This document shows positions 21,037-31,223 of a stretch of DNA of 64,000 nucleotides, one piece after another. The position numbers and the translations under genes are program-made. Below the pieces are notes generated by a model that saw only the letters and a list, made by a program, of their open reading frames with translations, made no database searches and was not told the origin of the DNA. Source of the stretch: Paracoccaceae bacterium. GTDB lineage: Bacteria > Pseudomonadota > Alphaproteobacteria > Rhodobacterales > Rhodobacteraceae. The stretch spans positions 1 to 64,000 of the forward strand of contig JAFMKS010000001.1 of NCBI GenBank assembly GCA_017852835.1, written 5' to 3'. How positions within the stretch are numbered: position 1 is the stretch's first letter; every line of letters starts with the position of its first letter.

Positions 21037-22133
21037 CCGATCATTCCTTGGTTTTCACCAATTTGACCACGGTGTAGCAGCATGTGATCCAAAATGACAC
21101 ATGCCATCATCGCTTCGGCAACAGGAACTGCCCGAATACCAACACAAGGGTCATGTCGTCCCTTTGTGATGACTTCGATTGGTTCACCACTTTTCTTAAT
21201 TGAATTCCTTGGCGTCAGAATTGAAGATGTGGGTTTTACAGCAAATCGAACAATCAGGTCTTGGCCTGTGGAAATTCCGCCCAGAATACCGCCAGCGTGA
21301 TTAGAGCCGAAATAATGACCATCGTTACCCATGTAAATTTCATCGGCGTTTTCGGACCCCGTCAGGGCCGCGGCTGCCATTCCATCGCCAATCTCAACGC
21401 CTTTTACGGCATTGATCGACATCATCGCCGCCGCAAGATCAGTGTCTAACTTACCGTAGATGGGCGCGCCCAAGCCAGCAGGGACACCACGTGCAACAAC
21501 CTCGATCACGGCCCCAACAGAATCGTGGGATTTACGCAGTTCGTCTAAGTAAGTGGCCCAGTCTTCCGCTGCCTTTGCATCAGGTGTCCAAAACGCATTT
21601 TTCTCTATTTCGTCCCAATCAAAGTTATTACGGTCAATTGTCTTGGTGCCAATTTGGGTCATGTACCCAGTGATTTGAACGTCAGGGCACAATGATTTGA
21701 TTGCTGCACGTGCAACGCCACCTGCTGCAACCCGCGCGGCAGTTTCGCGCGCTGATGATCGACCGCCACCGCGATAGTCGCGAATTCCGTATTTTTGCCA
21801 ATAGGTGATATCGGCATGACCTGGACGAAATGTCTCGGCTATATCGCCGTAATCTTTTGATCTTTGGTCGGTGTTTTTGATCATCAGCTGAATGGGTGTT
21901 CCCGTCGAAACACCATCGAAAACACCAGACAGAATTTCAACTTCATCTGGTTCGCGCCGCTGCGTGGTGAATTTGTTTTGTCCTGGCTTTCGCTTGTCCA
22001 ACCAATGTTGAATCATCGCGGCATCAATCGCCACGCCTGGCGGGCACCCATCAACAGTTGCACCGAGTGCCGGACCATGGCTTTCACCCCAAGTGGTGAT
22101 GCGAAATAAATGTCCAAAACTGTTCATACTCAT
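21033..22133 (-). CDS. aroC: Chorismate synthase
   Basis: [33 protein letters not shown]...[20 protein letters not shown]. Confidence 0.97.
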   Translation of the reverse strand: MSMNSFGHLFRITTWGESHGPALGATVDGCPPGVAIDAAMIQHWLDKRKPGQNKFTTQRREPDEVEILSGVFDGVSTGTPIQLMIKNTDQRSKDYGDIAETFRPGHADITYWQKYGIRDYRGGGRSSARETAARVAAGGVARAAIKSLCPDVQITGYMTQIGTKTIDRNNFDWDEIEKNAFWTPDAKAAEDWATYLDELRKSHDSVGAVIEVVARGVPAGLGAPIYGKLDTDLAAAMMSINAVKGVEIGDGMAAAALTGSENADEIYMGNDGHYFGSNHAGGILGGISTGQDLIVRFAVKPTSSILTPRNSIKKSGEPIEVITKGRHDPCVGIRAVPVAEAMMACVILDHMLLHRGQIGENQGMIG

Positions 22134-22274
22134 TTTGATGCTCCTTGCTCTGGGATTAACTAATTCCACAACATTCAAGGTGCAAGGTATACTTGTAATT
22201 GCCTTCAGGTATCAGAAATGCGATTGGACTCTTATTTTCCTTGTCTTTGCCTCTGTTGCACACTAAATCTCGCC

Positions 22275-22357
22275 TCACCTCGGGGTGCCTTTGGGCTGAG
22301 ACGCATGTGCGGACCCGTTGAACCTGATCCGGGTAACTCCGGCGGAGGGAAGGTCCA
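22275..22357 (+). promoter_or_regulatory. TPP riboswitch (THI element)
   Basis: Conserved core ggggtgcc...gggCTGAGAcgcatgtgcggaCCCGTTGAACCTGATCCGGGTAActccggcGGAGGGAagg directly upstream of thiB. Confidence 0.95.
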
Positions 22358-22397
22358 GTGAACGTCTGGGTCCCCTCTTCACCAAGAAGGGAATGTT

Positions 22398-23378
22398 ATG
22401 AAAAATACTCTACTTATCTCTACCATGTTGTCGGCAACTGCGGCATTCGCCGAAACACCAGTATTGACCGTATATGCACCTGACTATTTTGCATCTGAGT
22501 GGGGCCCTGGCCCTGCAATTGAAACCGAGTTTGAAAAAGCATGCGGATGCGATTTGCAGTTTTCTGCCGGTGATTTGCTGCCGCGTATTATGCTTGAGGG
22601 CAGCTCTACCGATGCGGATATCGTCATAGGTTTGAACACCGATGTTACGAAAAAGGCACGTGAAACGGGTTTGTTTGCGGAACATGGCCAAAACAATGCG
22701 GATCTGAAACTGCCAATTGAATGGACGGATGGCACGTTTTTACCATTTGATTGGGCCTACATATCGTTCGTTTATAATGCTGATAAAATGTCCACCATGC
22801 CATCCTCATTCGAGGATTTGGTAAATCTGCCTGCTGACCACAAAATCGTTATTCAGGATCCGCGCAGTTCGATTTCTGGGCTGGCACTCGTTTTATGGGT
22901 TAAGGCGGTCTACGGAGATAAGGCCGCGGATTACTGGACACGCCTGTCACCGAACATTTTGACAGTCACCAGCGGTTGGTCAGAGGCTTACGGTTTGTTC
23001 ACAGAAGGTGAAGCCGATGTGGTGCTATCATTCAATACATCGCCCAGCTACCACATCGTCGCGGAAGAGGACGAAACCAAAAAAGCGGCAATTCTCGAAG
23101 AAGGTCATTATCCTTATTTTGAATTGGTCGCCAAAGTTTCATCAACGGATGTACCCAATTTGGCAGATGCATTTATGGATTTTGTGATGTCTTCTGAATT
23201 CCAGTCGATCATCCCATTTACAAACTGGTCATACCCTGCGGCCCAATCATCAGATGAATGGCCAGAGGTTTTTGCAAATCTACCTGCGCCTACAAAGACC
23301 GTTTATTTTAATGAACAACAGGCAGCGGAACTTCGAAATTCTGCGGTTGAGGAATGGCGCAACGCGTTGTCCAAATAA
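22398..23378 (+). CDS. thiB: Thiamine ABC transporter substrate-binding protein
   Basis: Signal peptide; TVYAPDYFASEWGPGPAIETEFEKACGCDLQF...; downstream of TPP riboswitch. Confidence 0.93.
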   Translation: MKNTLLISTMLSATAAFAETPVLTVYAPDYFASEWGPGPAIETEFEKACGCDLQFSAGDLLPRIMLEGSSTDADIVIGLNTDVTKKARETGLFAEHGQNNADLKLPIEWTDGTFLPFDWAYISFVYNADKMSTMPSSFEDLVNLPADHKIVIQDPRSSISGLALVLWVKAVYGDKAADYWTRLSPNILTVTSGWSEAYGLFTEGEADVVLSFNTSPSYHIVAEEDETKKAAILEEGHYPYFELVAKVSSTDVPNLADAFMDFVMSSEFQSIIPFTNWSYPAAQSSDEWPEVFANLPAPTKTVYFNEQQAAELRNSAVEEWRNALSK

Positions 23379-24865
23379 GTACAAGCATTTTGTATTTGCT
23401 TGTTTTCGCCATGCCCATTTTGGGCCTGGCGACTTACGGTGGGGTGGATTTGCAATTCACCGCGGCTGATATCGCTGCAATTAGATTTACGGTTCTTCAG
23501 GCGATTTTGTCAGCTGCCCTGAGTGTAGCTTTAGCTATCTCCGCGTCACGTGCATTGGCACGCCAAAATTTCAAAGGGCGCGAAGTGCTGATTTCTATAT
23601 TGTCAGCGCCTTTCATATTACCTGTGATCGTCGCAATTAGTGGTGTACTTTTCATTTTTGGCCGCGAGGGGGTCTTCAACCAATTCCTCGGCTCGCTTGG
23701 CCAAGAAACCGTGTCTATTTATGGCCTTTCTGGTATCTTGTTGGTGCATGTATTCTTTAACCTGCCACTTGCTATTCGGATACTATTGTTTGGTTGGGGC
23801 GCAATACCAATCGAACATCACCGAGTTGCACGCGGTTTGAAGCTAAATGCTTGGACCCGGTTCAAAATCATTGAATTGCCGATGCTTGTCTCTCGCGTGC
23901 CTGCAGCAACGGCAATCATTTTTGTGATTTGTTTGTCCAGTTTTGCAGTGGCACTGCTACTTGGCGGCGGACCACGCGCGACAACAGTCGAATTGGCAAT
24001 TTATCAGGCTTTTCGGTTCGATTTTGATATTGCCAAGGCGGGGCAGCTCGCTCTGGTTCAGACGTGTTTCGCCGCTGTTGCAATCATTATCAGTTTTGCT
24101 GTGATGAAACGTTTGGACGTTGGCATTGGATATCTTCCAACCGAACCTATGGGGCATTCGCGCACCGTGCGTATGGTCGATCTCGGCATGATTTTGATGG
24201 TTGCAATTTTTATGTTGGCTCCAATCCTTGCGGTCATATATCGCGGGTTGCCTCATCTGACTGAACTGCCAACTTCGGTTTGGAGCGCCGCAGCTACGTC
24301 CGTTTTCATTGCATTGCCTTCAGCTGTGCTCTGTATACTCATCTCCGTTTTTATGGCTCACCGACTGGGTGAAAGTATCAGTATTTTGGCGCTGTCGATC
24401 TCGCCATTGGTTTTGGGCGTTGGGTTGTTCGTTATTTTTAGACCCTATATTAACCCTTTTGACGTTACTCTTTTGATTGTGGTGTTATTGAATGCGGTGT
24501 TGGCCGTACCATTCACCTTACGCCTCATTTTGCCTGAAATTCAAAAGAGTCAGTCAGACTTTGGGCGTTTATCCCGAACGATGCGTATGTCTGCTTGGGG
24601 TATGTGGGCTTGGGTGATCTTGCCACGTCTGTTTCGACCGCTTGGGTTTTCGTTTGGCCTTGCACTTGCCCTATCTCTTGGGGATTTGGGTGTGATTGTT
24701 TTGCTTGGCAGTCCCGAAAAAGCGACATTGCCCTATCAAATCATGCAGTTACGCACAGGGTACAGGCTTGATTCGGCGGCAGGAGCATCGATGTTGTTGC
24801 TTATGATGTGTTTGTTCGCGATTGTTACTTTCGATGGGTTGGGGCGCCGATATGCTAAGCATTAA
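23354..24865 (+). CDS. thiP: Thiamine ABC transporter permease
   Basis: Two-domain permease following thiB; FKIIELPMLVSRVPAATAIIFVICLSSFAVALLLGGGPRATTVELAIYQAFRFDFD. Confidence 0.92.
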   Translation: MAQRVVQISTSILYLLVFAMPILGLATYGGVDLQFTAADIAAIRFTVLQAILSAALSVALAISASRALARQNFKGREVLISILSAPFILPVIVAISGVLFIFGREGVFNQFLGSLGQETVSIYGLSGILLVHVFFNLPLAIRILLFGWGAIPIEHHRVARGLKLNAWTRFKIIELPMLVSRVPAATAIIFVICLSSFAVALLLGGGPRATTVELAIYQAFRFDFDIAKAGQLALVQTCFAAVAIIISFAVMKRLDVGIGYLPTEPMGHSRTVRMVDLGMILMVAIFMLAPILAVIYRGLPHLTELPTSVWSAAATSVFIALPSAVLCILISVFMAHRLGESISILALSISPLVLGVGLFVIFRPYINPFDVTLLIVVLLNAVLAVPFTLRLILPEIQKSQSDFGRLSRTMRMSAWGMWAWVILPRLFRPLGFSFGLALALSLGDLGVIVLLGSPEKATLPYQIMQLRTGYRLDSAAGASMLLLMMCLFAIVTFDGLGRRYAKH

Positions 24866-25544
24866 AAATCTAAAATTTGGTCATGGGTCGCATATTGTGG
24901 TTGCTGAAAATACTGCCTTTGGCGGTGGTATTTATGGGGTAATCGGCCCATCTGGATCGGGCAAATCTACGTTTTTAAACACACTGGCAGGTTTTCATGA
25001 TTGTCAATCTGGATATGCAATTTTTGAAGATGGTGATTTGCTAACCCAAAGGGTCGAGGATCGGCCAATCGCAATGTTATTTCAGTCAAACAATCTATTT
25101 CCGCATCTTACGATTTTTCGCAATGTTGCACTTGCTATGACATCGCGGCGATGGCTGACAAAATTTCAGCAACAGCAGGTTAGCAATGCATTGGATCGCG
25201 TGGGCCTGTCAGGGTTTGAAAACCGTAAACCAGGTGAACTGTCGGGTGGCCAACAAAGCAGAGCAGCATTGGCACGCGTTCTGCTTCAGAAAAAACCAAT
25301 ATTGTTGCTGGATGAACCATTCGCCGCATTAGGGCCAGCGATGCGGAACGAAATGTTGGATTTGGTCAAAGAAATCGCAAAAATCGACAATCAAATCGTG
25401 TTATTGGTTACGCATTCCCCAGACGATGCGTTGCGCATTTGTGATCAGACCATTTTCGTATCAAACAAACGGCTTTGGCTGGCTGGTGATACCAAAATTG
25501 CGTTGCAAAACATTCCAAGTGAGATGCAAGATTACTTTGGTTAA
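24852..25544 (+). CDS. thiQ: Thiamine ABC transporter ATP-binding protein
   Basis: [54 protein letters not shown]. Confidence 0.92.
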   Translation: MLSIKNLKFGHGSHIVVAENTAFGGGIYGVIGPSGSGKSTFLNTLAGFHDCQSGYAIFEDGDLLTQRVEDRPIAMLFQSNNLFPHLTIFRNVALAMTSRRWLTKFQQQQVSNALDRVGLSGFENRKPGELSGGQQSRAALARVLLQKKPILLLDEPFAALGPAMRNEMLDLVKEIAKIDNQIVLLVTHSPDDALRICDQTIFVSNKRLWLAGDTKIALQNIPSEMQDYFG

Positions 25545-26848
25545 AGCACAAACCGACTTAGGTCCGCATCACCGCTAAGTTCACCAATGTTTTGCTGCAC
25601 AAATGCTGCGTCCACAGTAAATGCTTCGCCGGATTTGTCAGGAGCCGAAAATGAAAGCTCTTCGAAAATCCGTTCCATCACTGTGTACAAACGACGCGCA
25701 CCAATATTTTCAACGCTTTGATTTACGTTGGCTGCTATTCTGGCGATTTCGCGAATACCACTGTCTTCAAATTCAACTGTGACGCCCTCGGTTTCCATCA
25801 GGGATGCATATTGCCGCGTTAGGGCGTTATCGGTTTCAGTTAATATGCGAATAAAGTCATCTTCGGTCAAAGCACGCAATTCAACGCGAATTGGCAAACG
25901 ACCCTGAAGCTCAGGCAAAAGATCCGAGGGTTTCGCCACGTGGAATGCACCTGAGGCAATAAACAATATGTGGTCAGTTTTGATTGGGCCGTGTTTTGTA
26001 CTGACTGTGGTCCCTTCGATCAAGGGCAATAGATCACGTTGTACACCCTCACGGCTGACATCAGCACCTCTTGCATCAGTACGTGCACACACTTTGTCAA
26101 TCTCGTCCAAAAATACGATGCCATTTTCTTGCACGGATTCTAATGCCATGCGCGTCACTGTTTCGTCATCCAACAGTTTATCGGCCTCTTCTCCGATCAA
26201 CACATCGTGGCTTTCGGCTACGGTCATTTTGCGTTTCACTGTGCGCCCACCAAAGGCTTTGCCAAATATATCGCCAATGTTCATCATGCCCATTTGTGAT
26301 CCTGGTTGTCCGGGAATGTCGAACATGGGCATTGGGTTCGCTGTTTCGGACACCTCAATTTCGATTTCTTGATTGTCCAATTCACCGTCCAGTAATTTGC
26401 GACGGAACATTTCGCGTGTCGCATCACGCGCGTCAGGGCCCGCGATCGCATCAATCACGCGATCCTGGGCCTGTTTCAATGCGTTTGCCTTCACGTCCTC
26501 GCGCATTTGAATGCGGGTGGAATTAATGGCGGCATCTACCAAATCCCTGATGATTTGCTCAACATCACGGCCTACGTAGCCAACCTCTGTGAATTTTGTG
26601 GCCTCTACCTTGATGAATGGGGCATTCGCCAATTTTGCCAACCGTCTGCTGATTTCGGTTTTCCCAACACCTGTTGGGCCGATCATCAGAATATTTTTCG
26701 GATATACCTCATCCTGCAGGTCCGCTGGCAATTGTTTGCGCCGCCAACGCGAACGCAACGCAACAGAGACGGCGCGTTTCGCATCGTTTTGACCAATAAT
26801 AAAACGGTCTAACTCGGACACGATTTCACGAGGCGTAAGATCACTCAT
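25541..26848 (-). CDS. hslU: ATP-dependent protease ATPase subunit HslU
   Basis: [40 protein letters not shown]...[46 protein letters not shown]. Confidence 0.97.
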   Translation of the reverse strand: MSDLTPREIVSELDRFIIGQNDAKRAVSVALRSRWRRKQLPADLQDEVYPKNILMIGPTGVGKTEISRRLAKLANAPFIKVEATKFTEVGYVGRDVEQIIRDLVDAAINSTRIQMREDVKANALKQAQDRVIDAIAGPDARDATREMFRRKLLDGELDNQEIEIEVSETANPMPMFDIPGQPGSQMGMMNIGDIFGKAFGGRTVKRKMTVAESHDVLIGEEADKLLDDETVTRMALESVQENGIVFLDEIDKVCARTDARGADVSREGVQRDLLPLIEGTTVSTKHGPIKTDHILFIASGAFHVAKPSDLLPELQGRLPIRVELRALTEDDFIRILTETDNALTRQYASLMETEGVTVEFEDSGIREIARIAANVNQSVENIGARRLYTVMERIFEELSFSAPDKSGEAFTVDAAFVQQNIGELSGDADLSRFVL

Positions 26849-26849
26849 A

Positions 26850-27416
26850 TTAAAGGCTTTCAACAGTAAGGTTGCCGTTTGTATAAACGCAAATTTCGGC
26901 GGCAATTGACATTGCTTTGGTTGCGATCGTGTGCGCATCCAGATCACTGTCCATCATTGCACGTGCCGCCGCCAAGGCAAAGTTGCCGCCTGATCCAATT
27001 GCTGCGATGTCATGTTCTGGTTCAAGTACATCACCTGCACCAGTGATGATCAGCAATAGATCGCCATCTGTCACGATCAACATCGCCTCAAGCTTTTGGA
27101 GATATTTATCTGTACGCCAATCTTTGGCAAGTTCAACCGATGCACGGGCAAGTTGTCCTGGACTGGCCTCTAACTTCGCCTCGAGGCGTTCAAGAAGCGT
27201 GAATGCATCCGCAGTGGAACCTGCAAAGCCCGCAATGACGTCATGACCCCCTGGGGATAATTTTCGCACTTTTCGCGCCGACCCTTTGATAACGGTTTGT
27301 CCAAGGCTGACTTGACCATCCCCCGCAATGACAACTTTTCCGTCCTTCTTTACGCCGACAATCGTCGTGCCATGCCATCCGGGAAATTCATTATTATCCA
27401 AGGAACAATCTTTCAT
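26850..27416 (-). CDS. hslV: ATP-dependent protease subunit HslV
   Basis: [40 protein letters not shown]. Confidence 0.97.
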   Translation of the reverse strand: MKDCSLDNNEFPGWHGTTIVGVKKDGKVVIAGDGQVSLGQTVIKGSARKVRKLSPGGHDVIAGFAGSTADAFTLLERLEAKLEASPGQLARASVELAKDWRTDKYLQKLEAMLIVTDGDLLLIITGAGDVLEPEHDIAAIGSGGNFALAAARAMMDSDLDAHTIATKAMSIAAEICVYTNGNLTVESL

Positions 27417-27430
27417 CTAAATGGTCGGAA

Positions 27431-27456
27431 TAAGAGGCTTTATTCAAAGCCTCTTA
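27431..27456 (-). terminator. Hairpin terminator downstream of trxA (between trxA and hslV)
   Basis: Perfect 11-bp stem taagaggcttt-attc-aaagcctctta. Confidence 0.7.
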
Positions 27457-27482
27457 GCTTTTCTCATCTACAGCTCAGATGT

Positions 27483-27803
27483 TCAGATTGAGTCTTCAAT
27501 CCACTTTTGAAGGGCTGCTTTTGGTGCAGCGCCTGCGCGATTTGAAATGACTTCACCATCTTTAAAAATGAACAGCGCTGGAATACCGCGTACGCCCATT
27601 GACATGGCCGCATTTTGGTTTGCATCTACGTCCACTTTGGCAACTTTTACTTTGCCAGCCATTTCATCTGACAATTCCTCTAGGATGGGACCGATTTGTT
27701 TACATGGTCCGCACCATTCTGCCCAAAAATCAACGACGACTGGGACATCTGAATTACGAACTTCTTCATCAAAGGTCGCGTCTGTTACTGCAACTGTTGC
27801 CAT
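27483..27803 (-). CDS. trxA: Thioredoxin
   Basis: [40 protein letters not shown]. Confidence 0.96.
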   Translation of the reverse strand: MATVAVTDATFDEEVRNSDVPVVVDFWAEWCGPCKQIGPILEELSDEMAGKVKVAKVDVDANQNAAMSMGVRGIPALFIFKDGEVISNRAGAAPKAALQKWIEDSI

Positions 27804-27857
27804 CTGGCTTCTCCTAAACATTGATTAATCAAGAAGTATGCAAGCCGCGTTCAAACG

Positions 27858-30800
27858 TCAAGATTTGCAAAGGTTAGTTTTCGCATCCAACAGGATGCGC
27901 TGTGGAATTTCCATGAATTTTGCCTCAGCCGTCCATAAAATGCCCGTTTTGATAGCGTATTTTTGATAAAGCTGTTTGATGGCGTGTTCGTAGATCACCA
28001 TTTGATTCAAAATCCCAATGGGGATTTGCTCAGCAGTTTCTGGGATTGCGCGGTTGGTTTTAAAATCGACAACGAAAACAGTTTCATCCTGCACGATCAA
28101 GCGATCAATGATCCCATGAAAGCAACGCTCGGAATATTCAGGTAGAACCGTGACAAAGGGGACTTCGGCAAAAGCATCTTTTTCAAAGATCCAACTTAGG
28201 TCAGGAGTGCCTAGTGCTTGCGTTGCACTCTCATAAGCGTGCAAGGCAATGTTTTCATCAATAGGCTGCTCCAATTTAACGCGCAGATTATTCGCGATCT
28301 GTGGCCAATTTTCCGTCGGATGAACAGGCAGATTTTCCAGCAGTAGGTGAACATAAGAACCGTAATTTTTCGCGGTTTCGCTATCCCAATTCACATCACT
28401 GGGCAGAGCCTTTGACCCTGGTAGTTCCGAGGGTGAAATGAGAACCGAACGCTCTTCTTGATTTGCTGGACTATTCTGTAACCATGTTGGTAATTCGACT
28501 TGGTTCTCTCCGGTCTTTTCGACATTGGCGTTTTGCAGCACCGGCCAATTACCATACTCAAGACGCCTGCCGTTACCTACAGGCGTTGTTAACCGCACTC
28601 CACCAGCAGCCTCAATGCCTTCGGTGATTTGTGAATGCCAACATTCAGAGGCATTTTGTACTTTGCCAGCCCCGGCAACGATTAACCATTTTTCTGCTCG
28701 CGTCATTGCGACATATAACAATCGATTGCGTTCTTCTTTTTCTTTTTCAAAGCATAGATCGTAAAGCTCTGCTATCGCGGCAGGGCGATCATTTTTGGTT
28801 CCACTCCACACAACTAAATCATCAGCATCAAAAAAATGCCCGCGCACATCGGCGCGCCGATCAACCGTATCTGGTAAAATGACGATGGGTGCCTCGAGCC
28901 CCTTTGATCCATGAACTGTCATCACGCGAACTTGGTTCTGTGCATTGTCCATTTGGCGCTTTATCTCGATATCTTTGTCGCGAACCCACGCGATAAAGCC
29001 GACAAGACTGGGCACTTCGACGGCCTCATATTCCAGTGCGATGGATAAAAGTGAATCAATACCGTCTTTGGCCTCGGGTCCTAGGCGTGACAAAAACCTT
29101 CCTCGTCCCTTATGTTTTGTCAGAATACGTTCAAGGATATCGAAAGGGCGCAACAGGTCGGTCTTGTTACGCAAATCTTCTAGGACCGATAGCTCATTCT
29201 GATATTCCTTGCGATTGGTACGCATTGCCTCAAACAGATGCTTGCCGTCCCGATCGTGCGCAAGTGTGAATAATCTTTGCTCATTCCAACCAAACAAAGG
29301 GGACTTAAGTATCGTTGCCAAAGCAAGGCTATCTTCTGGAAGAGCTAAAAATTCAAGAACGGCGAGCAAATCTTTAACAGCCAATTCAGATAATAATCGT
29401 AGCCGATCGGCACCTGCAATCGGGATATTCAGGTTTTTGCAGGCCCTTATGATTTCGTGAAATAGATCCTTACGGTTTTGAACTAGGATCAGGAAATCTC
29501 TTGGTTCAATTTTACGTCCAGTCCATTCGCCGTCGATCAATTTGTCAGGAAGCACCGTTTCAGAGTTTAACAATTCGGAAATTTCATGCGCGATGGACTG
29601 TGCCAAATGTCCTGTTTCACTGGAACGACCCATAATATCAACGGGGTCTTCCCAATTACCTTCATCTTCGGGCTCACTTGGCGGAATTACGGGCCAAAGA
29701 TCGACCCGGCCAGGCAAGGTGGTGTGAAATGCTTTGTGCGTTGCCTGTTCGGTAAACCCAGCTTTGGAGGCTTGTGCAAATACATGATCGACACATCGCA
29801 GAATTGCAGGTGAAGATCGAAATGAATATTCCAGCGCTGTTGATTGAAACGCCTGTTGGGAAGCGTTTAATTTGGTTGCAAATTCTTCCCTCATACGGTC
29901 GAATTCGCGCGGATCGGCCCCCTGAAACGAATAGATCGACTGTTTTTTGTCGCCAACAACGAAAATGGTTCGATTGATGTCGCGTGCACCGCTTCCGCTT
30001 GTGAATTCTTCGGCTAGCTTTTCAATGACGGCCCATTGGGTTGGGCTTGTGTCTTGGGCTTCGTCAACCAAAATATGGTCAATCCCCCCATCCAGCCGAA
30101 ATAGAACCCATTGGGCAACCGCAGATATTGAAAGCAGGTCCTTAGTTTTCAGGATCAAATCTTCGAAATCCAACCAACCGCGCCGTTGTTTTTCCTCTTC
30201 ATAAATCTCGACAAAGCGACACCCAAATTTTGACAAAGTGATGCTTGCGTTTAATGATTTGATGGCATTTTTTGCATGCTTGAAATCATGAATGCGTTGC
30301 ATGAAAGCATTCAATTCATTGCAATATGGGGCTAACTCCCCTTCGCGCAGTACCTTGGTGCCGATTTTGTCTATCTTTGGTTCAAATGGGGGTGTTGATT
30401 TCAGAAAAACAGTCTCTAACACAGTGAATTTCTCGACTGATCGTTCAGTGCACAATAGCAACTTTTCGGATAATTTTGCGGCTGATGCACCACCTGCATG
30501 CAAAATGGGGACTAGTTTCTTCACAAATTCCAGATCTGCATCATTGAATGATGAATGGAACAATTGTTCAACGGATGTATCTTGTGGGGCACCAAGAAAG
30601 CTTGCGATCTGCATGCTGGATGCCCTGTTGCTGAAGTACGATTTTCTGGAGATAATCTCGGTTAGAAGAGTGTCAAAGGATGCTTCACTGACCAATCGGT
30701 TCATATCGTTGAAAAGGATGCGATCCATTTGGTTTTCACTCATCTTATTCAGAGCAAGTTTCGCTATTTCATCTCTTGCTAACTCGTCAATTTCTGTGAA

Positions 30801-31223
30801 ATCAGGCGTAACGCCTGCTTCGAGTGGAAAACGCCTCAATAGTGATGAGCAAAACGAATGAATGGTTTGAATTTTTAACCCACCTGGCGCCTCAATCGCA
30901 CGCGCAAACAGTGTTCTAGCATGTGCAAGATCAGTTTCTGAATGCGTTGTTTGATCTGTAATTTCGCTTAGGGCGTGACGTAAGTCTTCGTTATTCAACA
31001 TTGCCCATTCGCCCAAACGCTTGAACAATCGGTTCTGCATCTCGGCGGCCGCAGCTTTGGTGTAGGTCAAACATAGAATATGTTCGGGTGCAACGTCCTC
31101 TAAAAGCAATCTCGCAACGCGGTCTGTTAATACCCGTGTTTTTCCGGACCCTGCATTGGCCGATAACCAAGTAGAGGTTTCGGGGCGTGCCGCAGTCAAT
31201 TGTGCTCTGCTGGCTTCGTTCAC
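27858..31223 (-). CDS. addA: Double-strand break repair helicase AddA (alphaproteobacterial type); GTG start suggested
   Basis: TSTWLSANAGSGKTRVLTDRVARLLLEDVAPEHILCLTYTKAAAAEM; ILVDEAQDTSPTQW; C-terminal nuclease VFVVDFKTNR. Confidence 0.95.
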   Translation of the reverse strand: MNEASRAQLTAARPETSTWLSANAGSGKTRVLTDRVARLLLEDVAPEHILCLTYTKAAAAEMQNRLFKRLGEWAMLNNEDLRHALSEITDQTTHSETDLAHARTLFARAIEAPGGLKIQTIHSFCSSLLRRFPLEAGVTPDFTEIDELARDEIAKLALNKMSENQMDRILFNDMNRLVSEASFDTLLTEIISRKSYFSNRASSMQIASFLGAPQDTSVEQLFHSSFNDADLEFVKKLVPILHAGGASAAKLSEKLLLCTERSVEKFTVLETVFLKSTPPFEPKIDKIGTKVLREGELAPYCNELNAFMQRIHDFKHAKNAIKSLNASITLSKFGCRFVEIYEEEKQRRGWLDFEDLILKTKDLLSISAVAQWVLFRLDGGIDHILVDEAQDTSPTQWAVIEKLAEEFTSGSGARDINRTIFVVGDKKQSIYSFQGADPREFDRMREEFATKLNASQQAFQSTALEYSFRSSPAILRCVDHVFAQASKAGFTEQATHKAFHTTLPGRVDLWPVIPPSEPEDEGNWEDPVDIMGRSSETGHLAQSIAHEISELLNSETVLPDKLIDGEWTGRKIEPRDFLILVQNRKDLFHEIIRACKNLNIPIAGADRLRLLSELAVKDLLAVLEFLALPEDSLALATILKSPLFGWNEQRLFTLAHDRDGKHLFEAMRTNRKEYQNELSVLEDLRNKTDLLRPFDILERILTKHKGRGRFLSRLGPEAKDGIDSLLSIALEYEAVEVPSLVGFIAWVRDKDIEIKRQMDNAQNQVRVMTVHGSKGLEAPIVILPDTVDRRADVRGHFFDADDLVVWSGTKNDRPAAIAELYDLCFEKEKEERNRLLYVAMTRAEKWLIVAGAGKVQNASECWHSQITEGIEAAGGVRLTTPVGNGRRLEYGNWPVLQNANVEKTGENQVELPTWLQNSPANQEERSVLISPSELPGSKALPSDVNWDSETAKNYGSYVHLLLENLPVHPTENWPQIANNLRVKLEQPIDENIALHAYESATQALGTPDLSWIFEKDAFAEVPFVTVLPEYSERCFHGIIDRLIVQDETVFVVDFKTNRAIPETAEQIPIGILNQMVIYEHAIKQLYQKYAIKTGILWTAEAKFMEIPQRILLDAKTNLCKS

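Noticed and set aside
30292-30861. 189-aa ORF opposite addA
   Set aside because: Antisense shadow of AddA; no plausible domain
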